Source of the DNA: Aspidiotus rigidus
Lineage: Eukaryota; Arthropoda; Insecta; Hemiptera; Diaspididae
Direction of reading: 5' to 3'
DNA length: 64,000 bases
NCBI GenBank assembly: GCA_035079385.1
Contig: JAVHKY010000071.1
Location: forward strand, 498,001 to 562,000
The notes under the pieces were generated by a model, which had not been told where the DNA came from, did not search any database, and saw only the letters and a program-made list of their open reading frames with translations. Shown here in pieces: positions 54,841 through 64,000 of the stretch; the stretch's first letter is position 1, and every line of letters begins with the position of its first letter. The position numbers and the translations under genes are program-made.

Positions 54841-55760
54841 TATATCCATACTGAAAATTGGAATTTTTCTTCCCCTTGAAGTGTGGGTACAATTCGATTC
54901 AATCACGAATATGGACGTAAGTACTCAGAATTCGATTATTCCGTTGATATCGTTCTCTATGCAGGATAATCCTCCATTCAAGTATAACTGATACCTAGAT
55001 GAATATATTCCGTCCCTCAGTAGCTACCAATAGATAAGATCTGCAGAAAAGTACAAAATATTCGTCATCAGCTAGGAATATAACTATCACATCATGTACT
55101 GAAAGTAAGATGTGTGTACCTCAAAATTGAAATTTTTCTTTACCTTGACGTAAGTAAATACAGTTCAATTCGATTAAGAACATAGGCCAAGAACTCTGAA
55201 TTCAAATATTCGCTGCAATATCGTAGAGCATATCTTGGTACTAAATGCGGAATAATCTTCAAATCAATTAGAATCCCTCCTAAGTTATTATACCTATTAG
55301 GTACCTAGATATATGTGAGATCTGTGAAAGACGTAAGAAGTATTTGTCACTTATAATTTACATCACGTACAGTAAAATATGAGGGGCGTGCTGCTAATCG
55401 AAATTCAGCTTAAATACCTACCTCTTATGTAAATGTACGCATTTCAATTCAATTAGAAATATCGGAATTCTGAAGTCAATTATCCACACGCTGATACTCT
55501 TTGTAGAATTTTTCTCGATTCAAGTAGTTATAATTGAGATGAATACCATTCCTTATAGCTATTGTAGCAGATCTGTGGAAGGCGTACGAAACATTATCCA
55601 TCAGTAATAGGTACAAGAAAATAAGTACATGAAAATAAGTACCTACATACAGTATAGAACAAGGTGCTTGAGCTGGAAACTTGGGATTTTTCTTAACCGT
55701 GACATTACATGCAGTTCGATCAGTCCATTGCTGCGAAAATATGTGCCCTCTGAATTAGCC
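54841..55760. repeat. Decayed ~270-bp tandem repeat, 3-4 units
   Basis: The order ttgaaatttttctt.., acct(t)gacgtaagta, acagttcaattcgatt, gaattc..attcg and agatctg(t/c)..aa recurs from about 54850, 55120, 55380 and 55660. It is visible only as a series of spaced matches. Confidence 0.55.
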
Positions 55761-57285
55761 CCGACTCAAGTAGGTAGATAGATAAATATGATAGGTACTT
55801 GAATGATATTCTTAAACTGTGGAAGATGAAATGTAGCATAATTCGACGAATTCTTTCTAAGGAACATTTCAAATACTCTCACACAATGCCCAAGGTGCCT
55901 GCCAATGAATAGGTATAATAAGGTGCGATGATATATAATACGACTTTGTTCACCGAATTCATGATTGGAGAAAATGTTCGATTGTGATCAAGCGGAAATT
56001 CCTCCCTGCATATTGTAATATAATTATACATATATTAGGTAACACAAATACTGATGTAGGAGTACTTACACAAGATGTAGAACCTCTGGAAGAACCGCAA
56101 TGCTTCTAGAATTTCTAGCTACTCTTCAACAAGCAACAACACTGTCAATTGGAATTTGAAATCCAAAATAAATATCTATGTGGATGACGAATTCAATGTT
56201 TCTTTTTTTTAATTGAATTCATTCACTTTCAACGTGAAGCTACTAAAAAATGATAACACAGTCAAAATACAGGATCTAACGAATTGGACCTCTCCGTGTC
56301 TTCGAAACGAACCTATTCTCCAAATTACGTGAAAAAATATGATAGCTCATCGTTATTATGAGTCTGCCCCTAGTGCGATGACGTCACGAAAATGACGGTA
56401 AATCCAGTTCGCTGACCTGAACTGACCCAATGAACTCCAATTGTACAGCTGTGATGGTAAATATTCTCCATTTTGTAATGTTGCGCGCAAAATATACTAG
56501 GTCAGTACCCTGTCGTTTACTTGTCAATTTCGTTTGAGTAATTTACTAATTTTCAAATTTCATTGTTCGTTCGTGTGTTCCGGCCGTGTTTTATGGCAAA
56601 ATTATTTACGAGTAAGTACCTCTTGTACTTTTAGCTTTTACTCTGGTTTCTTGATGAGCATCATAACGGGGGTTTCTTGCGGGAAAGAGTGTAAGTGCCA
56701 ATAACAAAATTTTTCAGGAGAGCGATTTAAAGGTAAAATGAGGTTCTCGAACGCAATACAAACGTTTCCTCGAAAAGCGTGTATGTACCACAAAAATATC
56801 AATGAGACACTTAACAGAGCATGAAAATTGTGTGACTCTAATTATGTAGGATCAATGAAAACATTATTTTTGGTTCCGATGGCACTGATACTCTTTTCCT
56901 CGGACAGCCTTCAAATGATGATATTTTCCTTGCGACAACATTTTAAGACGTCCCTTAACGTTAAATAAGCGCATAATAAGCTAATATAGCTTTGATAAAT
57001 ACTTTCTACTCTTCTAGCTCTATGCGCTTATCGTAATGCGATGAAGGGAGCTCAAGGGAGTAGGTAGAATTTGTCGCATGATATACTCAATTTTGAAACA
57101 GCATTGCTTTATGTTATCATAGGTTGAAAAGCGAGTGAAATATATTCGTTAGCAATTTTTATGAAGTAAGGTGTAGTACAGTATCATCCGCTGGATTTAT
57201 TTCAGTACGTAAGTAGCTTGTATATATGGATACCTATATGAATAAAACTTGAAATGATTAGTCTATACTTTTCTAAGCACCATAA
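55761..57285. other. Non-coding sequence; possible first exon near 56.6 kb
   Basis: Near 56594 an ATG opens MAKLFT and then meets gtaagt, which could be a first coding exon and donor site. I cannot link it confidently to a later exon. Otherwise nothing recognised. Confidence 0.3.
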
Positions 57286-57290
57286 CTCCA

Positions 57291-58316
57291 CGTATGATTG
57301 GTCTCGAGATCATATTTTTTTCTAGGAAATATCGATAAGAACACCTACTCACACCCAACCCTAATTATTTATCTGAACGATCGATACTTTGAAGGATCAT
57401 CGTTATTTCCACCTTATTTTTCAGAGCGTCGATTGTATTTCACGACTAAATTATAATATCCCAGAAAATTTCAGCTTAACATTTCTTCAAACAATTTAGG
57501 TATCTGTTTGTTCAGTTCAATTTTTAATATTTTCATTACTTATAATTTTCTTTCAATTTGAAATAAAACGAAATTATTTCTTTTCTTATTTTCAAATCAT
57601 AGGCACTCCAGCCGGTATATATTTAATTGGACCCTAATTCGAGAATTTTACGACATAGAAAATAAAAATAACTTATATTCTGTCGAGTTTCGATCTGATT
57701 AGTTGTAGCCCTGATTGTTGAAGATACTTAGACCAGTAAGTAGAAAGTGTAAATTGTCGTAGTAGTTACGGACATTTCAGAACATTTGATTGCACCATAC
57801 TCCACGTATGATCGGTCCCAAGAACATTTTTTTAGGAAATATCGATAAAAACACCTTCACGTCCAACCCTAATTATTTATTTGAACGATCGATATTTCGA
57901 AGGATCATCGTAATTACTCGTATTTCTGCTTTATTTTTCAGAGCGTCGATCGTATTTGACGACTAAATTAAATACGTAGGCTACCTAATTAATATCCCAG
58001 AAAATTGCAGCTTAATATTTCTTCAAACAATTTAAGTATCTGTTTGTTCAGTTCAATTTTTAATATTTTCATTACTCATTTTCTTTCAATTTGAAATGAA
58101 ACGAAACTAATTCTTTTCTCATTTTCAGATCATAGGTACTCTAGCTGGTGAGCCTATATTTAATTAGACCCTAATTCCAGAGTTTCACGACATAGAAAAT
58201 AAAAATATATCTTTCGAGTTTCGACGATCTGATTAATTATAGTCCTGACTATTGAAGATAGATCGGTAAGTAGAAACTATAAATTGTCGTATATAGGCCT
58301 AGTTGCGGATATTTCA
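57291..58316. repeat. Tandem duplication, 514-bp offset
   Basis: cgtatgat at 57291 and 57805 begin two copies of about 500 bp that share cctaattattta, gaacgatcgata, cagagcgtcgat and cagttcaatttttaatattt. Confidence 0.85.
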
Positions 58317-58317
58317 G

Positions 58318-58778
58318 AACATTTCATCGATCATTCAGGTTTGCTTGATGGATTATAGGTATTTTTTTACTCTGTTATCAGTTGATGTGACGTCATAAAG
58401 ATAGAATTTATAAACTGAGTTTCATTGTTCATTCTACAAATATTTATTGAATTTTATTTTCGATAATATTTTATTCAAATTTAGTACACTTGTATCTCGC
58501 TTCCCACAGCCCCTAGAGCCTTGAATTTTGTTTTGTCAAATTTTATTTGTTTTATTGTTAAATTTGTAAAGATCGCAGAAACAACTGTTATAGCCTCGTA
58601 GCAGTTTGGGCAGGGGGAGGGGGAGTGGTTTTTCTGGAAACGTTTTGTAGGTTTTAGATCACTCCTAGCCTAAATTATAACAAAATTCAGGTTTCCTTGT
58701 TGGATTATAGGTATTTTTATTCTGTTATCAGTTGAGAATTTATAAACTGAGTTTCATTGTTCATTCTACAAATATTTG
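58318..58778. repeat. Second short direct duplication
   Basis: Blocks of about 110 bp at 58338-58445 and 58690-58778 share ttggattataggta.. and tttataaactgagtttcatt. The first has an extra ~20 bp (tgtgacgtcataaagatag). Confidence 0.8.
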
Positions 58779-58872
58779 GCATGATTGATACCTAGGTCAT
58801 TGGTATTTAATTTAAAGAGAGGGAGTGACTCTCTCAATGATTTTTTCATTGTGAGAAGAAAAGTCGTGTACT

Positions 58873-58911
58873 ACTCACGCGACCGCGTGAGTGTTTTTTT
58901 TTTTTTTTTTG
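58873..58911 (+). other. Hairpin followed by T18
   Basis: actcacgcg and cgcgtgagt form a perfect 9-bp stem with a 2-bp loop, followed by tg and 18 T. It looks like an intrinsic terminator in form, but in this genome it is more likely chance or the end of a small pol III-type repeat. Confidence 0.4.
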
Positions 58912-59466
58912 GTTTTGTTTCGCGTAGGGTTATTAAATCGAAGATCTCATAAGTTAGCTTTTATCGGTGTGTAACGAAACTTTGTAAAGTAGGTACTCTA
59001 GAACAAAAGATTCGTAACTTAAAATCGTCATAAAACTGAATTACTGCTGTTCAGTGCTTAAATAATATTCTGAAATCTTACTTTTATCCAAGTTATCTGG
59101 ATTAAAAAATAACGAGCACCGTATGACCAATCAAAAAAATTAGAAATAGTAAAAAGTATTAGGTATTCGAATTTTTTTTATTTTCGTCTTCTGTAAAATT
59201 TGTTACAATATTTTTAACTAACAAAGTTTCCATACCTTAACGCTGATATGAGAAATAATATTTGTTCATATTGGTGAGCTAAAAATATTCAAATTTGAAA
59301 GCGAATTTTCCATTTTATAATATCGTTATATTTTCTACACGTGACTTCGAGCTCGTACTTAGTACACTTCGTTCTACTAACTGGTATAGATCACGTGCAT
59401 GTTCACAATAAAATGTGTACGAAGTAACTTGTATCTAGGCAGGAGAAAACGCAAGGGTATCCTATA

Positions 59467-59587
59467 CTCCGTTCACGTTAAGAAAGGATAGAAATACGTA
59501 CCTCGAGAACGGAACGCTCCAGGTAATTTTAATCTACCGTTCCGTTCTCGAGGTACATACTGCTATCCTTTCTTAGTGTGAACAGAG
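59467..59587. mobile_element. Small TA-flanked hairpin MITE
   Basis: Ends ctccgttcacgttaagaaag and ctttcttagtgtgaacagag, flanked by TA at 59465-59466 and 59588-59589. An inner pair, acctcgagaacggaacg with cgttccgttctcgaggt, makes it almost fully palindromic. Confidence 0.85.
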
Positions 59588-59589
59588 TA

Positions 59590-60757
59590 TACATAGTCGA
59601 CGCAATCATGAAATAGAGTGGCGGGGAAGAGGAAGAGGCTCTTCATTAGGTAGCTACTTTTGGTTTTATGCGCAGAATCGTTACAATTGAGCAGTCAATT
59701 TTCGAGAATCAATTTTAATGTTATTTAACTCCTTTGAAAAAATTGCACGACGAAAATTCATGGTTCAAATTTGATATACTCGTACTTACCGGATAGGTCA
59801 AAATGATGTTACAAGTTAAATGAGAGTTGGCACTGAATTCACTCCAGCTCAAAAACGCAAAACGTTAGATGTACACTTTAAATTTACAAAATTTGTATCT
59901 CAATTTTATCTTCAATTTACGCCCCTATACGAAACTGTCTACGACTTTCCTGAGTCGTGTTATGGCCCAAATTGTGCCAAAAATTGATCAATTTGACAAA
60001 TTCAATGACGGGACAGAGAATGCAGAATTCTAAGTTCGGACGTCATAAGAAGACATGTTCGACAGATAGGTATCTTTCATGATAATAAGGGGCGAGGAGG
60101 GGAAAGAAGAGAGTCAACCCGAGATAAGAGTGTGTATGACGAGTGTATCAAATTTTGAGGCACCTATTTTCGCGAGACTTTCGCCCGTTCACTATAGGAG
60201 GGAAGAATGATGTTTAGATAAGAGGTTCCTTTCTAATTTTTTCGCGTTTATTATTCGAATAATTTTTATAATTTTACAGCCAAAGCTTGGAAATTAGGGT
60301 AGATCAGTGGAATGGTTTAAGGTTGGAAGTTGGAGAAGGATGGGGTTAGTATTTTGGGGGAATAAGAAGAGATTTTATTTGCATTGTGTTCTACTAGATC
60401 TCCATGACCTGAGATCTCAGCAAAGGTTATGTGGAAATGTTATAGTAAAAAAGAAGAGAGATGAGTGGTTAAACTGAGGTAAATGCTGTTCATCGAAAAA
60501 GTGTTTCGGAAAGAACTGATTAAAATAAAGAGAGAGTCAGTGAGGAGAAGATATAGTTTTTAAGAGACTTCGGGCTCAGGTGGGTTATACGCAGGCAGTG
60601 AGTATAACGTTTATTTCAGCCATATAAATTGGGGCCGAGTTTCTCACAATGTATTTGAAAGATTCTGCTATTGGAGTAGTTCTAATGTGTCTAGCAGGAA
60701 ATAGTTGATTGAGAAAATTTTAGTATTTGTAATGTAAATGTATATTCTCATTTATAG
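59590..60757. other. Non-coding sequence
   Basis: No gene, RNA or structured repeat that I can support. Confidence 0.35.
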
Positions 60758-61131
60758 GTGAAATTTTTTATTACCAAGTCGAAACATTCAGCTGGCAAAT
60801 TGTCCACGTGGAACAAAGTTGTGAAGCATTTATTGGGGCTGATATTTCACGGTGACATCACCGAAAAATACACTCTGGCGGGCACAAAAGACGAAGACAG
60901 TCTTATGACGACAGTCTTATGACAACGTCTTTAATAAAAGCTCTCAGAGGTAAGTTAATATTATTTGTGACCGCGCATCATAGAATCATGCCTAATACCT
61001 ATATTATTCTTTTTACATTTTTCAGAAGCTCTCAAAGAACTGGGACTTAGCAACAATGATAAGTTTACGACGTACATACAGCAGTTCTTAAAAAATTTGC
61101 TGGATCAGCGAACCACACGCTCAAACAAATA
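60758..61131 (+). pseudogene. Two-exon gene fragment with a frameshifting 14-bp duplication
   Basis: Exon a (about 60759-60950) follows an acceptor-like ttatag and reads KFFITKSKHSAGKLSTWNKV, then HLLGLIFHGDITEKYTLAG. A 14-bp tandem duplication of gacagtcttatgac at about 60895-60922 brings in a stop; past it the frame resumes as SLIKALR and meets a gtaagt donor. After a short intron, tttttcag leads to exon b, reading ALKELGLSNNDKF and FLKNLLDQR, with TAG at 61129-61131. The helical, Leu-rich pattern is faintly like BEN or DUF4806 domains, but I cannot assign it. Upstream exons are not identified. Confidence 0.5.
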
Positions 61132-61160
61132 GAAGACGCCTCTCCTTTTGTCTTGGGCGG

Positions 61161-61178
61161 GTGTGTGTGTGTGTGTGT
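61161..61178. repeat. (GT)n run
   Basis: An 18-bp GT repeat. Confidence 0.9.
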
Positions 61179-61289
61179 ATGAGGGTGCTATTAAGCCAAC
61201 ATAATATTATGTACAAAATCCATAAATAAAACAATAGCTAAAAATTGTACCTATTTTGCTTATTTGCGCGTATAATACCAGAGCATGTA

Positions 61290-62029
61290 TTTCTGAACCA
61301 TTTTCTGGGTCTTTTTCCGCTAACTCTTCAGCCAGCGGATTTGCGTTTATTAACGACTTCTTTTCTGACGACCGATCTGCATTTATAAACGACAACGTTT
61401 TTGCTTCGCGTTTCAGCGCTTGTTTACGCCTTCAATTCCGCTGGCGGATCTGCGTTTCATTACGCTATCGTTTCTGCTATGCATTTAAGCTACCATTTCC
61501 GCTATTACTTCTACCTTCATTTCTGCTACGCGGATACGCGGGCGTTTTTTCAAAAAGTGGCAATTTCACGCCGGCGTAAACGCACAGCGTAACGCTGTCA
61601 GATCTGCTGTTCAAATTGTTACTAGGGAGGTCACAGATCACGGATCAGTAACATTTCTTTGCAATCCGGCGGATCAATCAACTGCAGATCAGAACATTTT
61701 GATCCGTGATCCGGGAATCAGTGATCCGTGATCCGGGGATCACTGATTCCCAAAGGTGATTTTTTTTTCCTTTTCCTCCCTGAGAATGTGGCTGTTTTGC
61801 AACGTGAAAAAATTATAAGGCTCTAGAGCTTTTCACTTCAATCTGGAGCAAGGAAAAAACGCGATCCGCGCGGATCAATGCAAATGATTTGGATCAAATC
61901 AACCATAAATGAAAAAATGATCCGGATCAATCGCGGATCCTAAAACGCGGGAGAAAAATGATCTGAATACAAATCAGGGATCGCCAATTTTCGATCCATG
62001 ATCCGCGATCCGATCCGTGCCCAGCCCTG
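61290..62029. repeat. Composite GATCCG / CGTTTCTG repeat, copy 2 (inverted)
   Basis: Reiterated cgtttctgct, cgttt and gcg motifs (61290-61615) are joined by gttactaggg to a block with more than ten gatccg/gatca motifs, ending gtgcccagccctg at 62029. Read in reverse complement it follows the order of copy 1. The cagggctgggcac end resembles the ends of some hAT MITEs. Confidence 0.7.
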
Positions 62030-63390
62030 TTGTAAAGTACTGTGCTTAGGGATGAACAGTTCAACCAGACAAATCATAATGGTTGATAAACTGGACCGTG
62101 AATGGTGTGAATAATGCAAGCTAAGGACATTTCCAAATCTCACAGGTATGAAGGAAAAAATGAAAATATTCCTCAATTTCATGTTTTAGTCTCTGATATA
62201 GTAAACAAATTCAAAAGAATTTGGACTCCATTTTAAGGATGGTGGTAGAATTTCGATAGGAACAAGTTCAAGAAATGAAATTTGAAATGATTTTTTGATC
62301 CAAAAGAACTTACAAGATACAGTGAATTGATATGATACGACCAAGGAAACATTTTAATAGACAATTCAAGGGAAACTGATTAGAATATGAAATGCTGAGA
62401 CAAGATTAAGAATTCATGTAAAGCTAGACAAAGGAGAAATCTGATAACCAATACCCTACCAAGGAGAATTTGGTCTCATCAATATCTCACCAAAATTTCA
62501 AACAAAATAATCCAAAGAGGACTTGTAGCTTAACACTGAGAATTATTTTCAGAAATACCTTCGAATTAAATCATATTAATTGAACCAATACCGGTATTTT
62601 AAATACACTTCAGAAAAAACCACTGTATCACCTACAGGTAGACAGAAACAAGCTATGTCGCAAGCGACATAGTAGCAGGGTCGGCTTGAATCTATTTTGC
62701 CTAAATATATTCCATCTACTCTTATTCTCCTTCCGCGGAATATGAGAAAGCTCAGTATCAACTTCAAGTTTCAATCAGAATACCTGCTCAACAATTATTC
62801 ATTGATTATATTTTATCGCTTCAATATTCTAATAGTTTAATTCATTATAGCTCCCACCAATCGCAAGGGCACCAATTGACCAAGAATTCCTCTTATCACT
62901 TTTGTTCTATTTGATAAAAAAAAAAAAAAACCAACAATTTATAATTTTATTGATTTGGAATAACCTCAAGTAAGGAAGGAATAATAACATTCTCTCGACG
63001 CTAATATTATTATTTCCTTCCAACATCTATACTTTAACATTTCATCAAAGGAACGAGCCATGATTCACTTATTTAGACAAAAACTCTCAACACAAGGCAC
63101 GTGACTAACTTCCCACGTTGGTCTTCCTCATCATGAGATATAGATACAATGTGAAATTTGGTAACAAATTGTTGAACATTTTTGATCACCTGCAGTTCAA
63201 TATAATGTGTTCTATCATTGAAGGAGACTATCTATCTACTCCTACAATCATCAAACGTTAACTCTTGTTCGTCAACTAAAATCTCTTTTAACTAATAGTA
63301 CTCAACCGATTGATCGCTGAAGCATCGAAGTAAAGAAAATGTATCACAAACACTCATAAATAAAGAAATTAATAAAAAATAATATACTTA
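62030..63390. other. Non-coding AT-rich sequence
   Basis: No supported gene. It lies downstream of the minus-strand gene at the right edge and upstream of the composite repeat. Confidence 0.35.
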
Positions 63391-63392
63391 AA

Positions 63393-63900
63393 TGAAAAGA
63401 TGAAAAATTGGAACAAAAACCAAGAAATAAAACAAAAATCGCGTTTCAATATCAAAGTAGAAGCAATTCAAAACAGTAAAATATAAACTTAGAGATCTAT
63501 GAAACAAAATCAAAATTACTTATTATATGAAAATATAGCCCTAACAAAATAAACTGCTTGTAAAAAAGGTGACAATAAGTACTTTAGCGTGTTTATATCT
63601 TTTTAAAATGACGTCTCAGTTTTTGATGTCTACAATAATATAAATGAGAACATAAACAATTGAAATAAAAACCAAGGAATTGAAAAAACATTAAATTTCT
63701 TACATATAATTGAAAAAATAAAAAATTGGAACAAAGACCAAGAAATAAAATAAAAATCACATTTCAATATCAAAGTAGAAACAATACAAAACAGTAAAAA
63801 AGAAAATTAGAGATCTTCTTGTAAGAAAGGTAACAGTATGTACTTTAGTCGCGTTTATATCCTTTTAAAATGGCATCCAAGTCTTTGATGTCTATTTTAG
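63393..63900. repeat. Tandem duplication of the 3' end of the edge gene
   Basis: Segment 63393-63632 resembles 63709-63893: both contain ttggaacaaa.accaagaaa, ttcaatatcaaagtagaa, ttagagatct, gtactttag and tttttgatgtct. The first copy includes a mutated piece of the last coding exon. Confidence 0.8.
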
Positions 63901-64000
63901 GTTTGGTCTCTTCTATAAACAACAGCAATAGGTGTTGTTGTTCGACAGATTCAAATTTCTGAATGGCACATCTCAGAACTTCAAAAAATAATTCCTCCGA
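63845..64000 (-). CDS. Last coding exon of an unrecognised gene (partial, leaves window)
   Basis: From the window edge the minus strand reads 51 codons, SEELFFEVLRCAIQKFESVE then a Leu-rich stretch, KPKIDIKDLDAILKGYKRD, and TAA at 63845-63847. The content is a helical, charged domain. There is no other stop in the frame and a duplicated, damaged copy lies just downstream, which supports it being a real 3' end. The start and any upstream exons are beyond the right edge. I do not recognise the family. Confidence 0.6.
   Translation of the reverse strand, partial: SEELFFEVLRCAIQKFESVEQQHLLLLFIEETKPKIDIKDLDAILKGYKRD

Noticed and set aside
58873..58911. Rho-independent bacterial terminator or sign of bacterial DNA
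   Set aside because: Surrounding sequence has no bacterial genes; introns, LINEs and LTR elements show the window is eukaryotic.
60758..61131. Confident BEN or DUF4806 domain assignment
   Set aside because: The helical pattern is only faintly similar and I could not match diagnostic positions, so no family is named.

Overview
The window reads as nuclear DNA of an arthropod, most probably an insect. It is AT-rich, holds one clear spliced single-copy host gene, and is otherwise dominated by transposable elements of insect-typical families: BEL/Pao, RTE-type LINE, Crypton-like tyrosine recombinase, hAT, TTAA-type and TA-type MITEs. There are no operons and no bacterial signals. I could not fix the species from sequence alone.

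Layout. 0.6-1.9 kb: a Crypton-like tyrosine recombinase ORF. 2.8-4.7 kb: a tandem array of cassettes, each bounded by splice-like AG and GTAAGT signals, ending in a short ORF. 5.5-5.9 kb: a 93-bp tandem repeat. 6.8-7.1 kb: a MITE. 7.6-12.0 kb: a full-length RTE-type LINE on the minus strand with a 16-bp target-site duplication (TSD). 12.0-13.0 kb: a decayed ~50-bp tandem repeat. 14.3-15.0 kb: a hAT relic. 15.5-24.5 kb: a host gene on the minus strand, five coding exons, 232 codons, encoding a UBTD1/2-type ubiquitin-like-domain protein. Its last intron is about 8 kb and full of repeats.

26.2-33.2 kb: a three-level nest. A hAT-type MITE carries a BEL/Pao retrotransposon, and one LTR of that retrotransposon carries a TTAA-type hairpin MITE. 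33.4-35.6 kb: an inverted-repeat element with two decayed coding pieces, including a C-rich CXC-like tail. 36.8-44.15 kb: a 7.3-kb block bounded by long inverted arms. Each arm lacks an insertion present in the other, so each gives the empty site for its partner. 44.7-51.4 kb: a second RTE-type LINE with a 13-bp TSD, split by a 3.65-kb insertion made of simple repeats and a 45-bp satellite. Single units of the same satellite lie inside the UBTD intron. 52-62 kb: mostly non-coding, with duplicated segments, a paired composite repeat family and a damaged spliced pseudogene. 63.8-64.0 kb: the last coding exon of an unrecognised minus-strand gene that leaves the window, with its 3' end partly duplicated.

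How it fits together. The only evident host functions are the UBTD-type protein and the edge gene. The rest is a stratified record of transposition in which TSDs, paired LTRs and empty sites give relative ages. I did not find a defence system or gene cluster. The most unusual signals are the splice-bounded cassette array, the LINE whose two ORFs are parted only by one in-frame stop, the BEL copy with two Asp-to-Asn changes at reverse transcriptase catalytic positions, and the satellite shared between the LINE insertion and the host intron.
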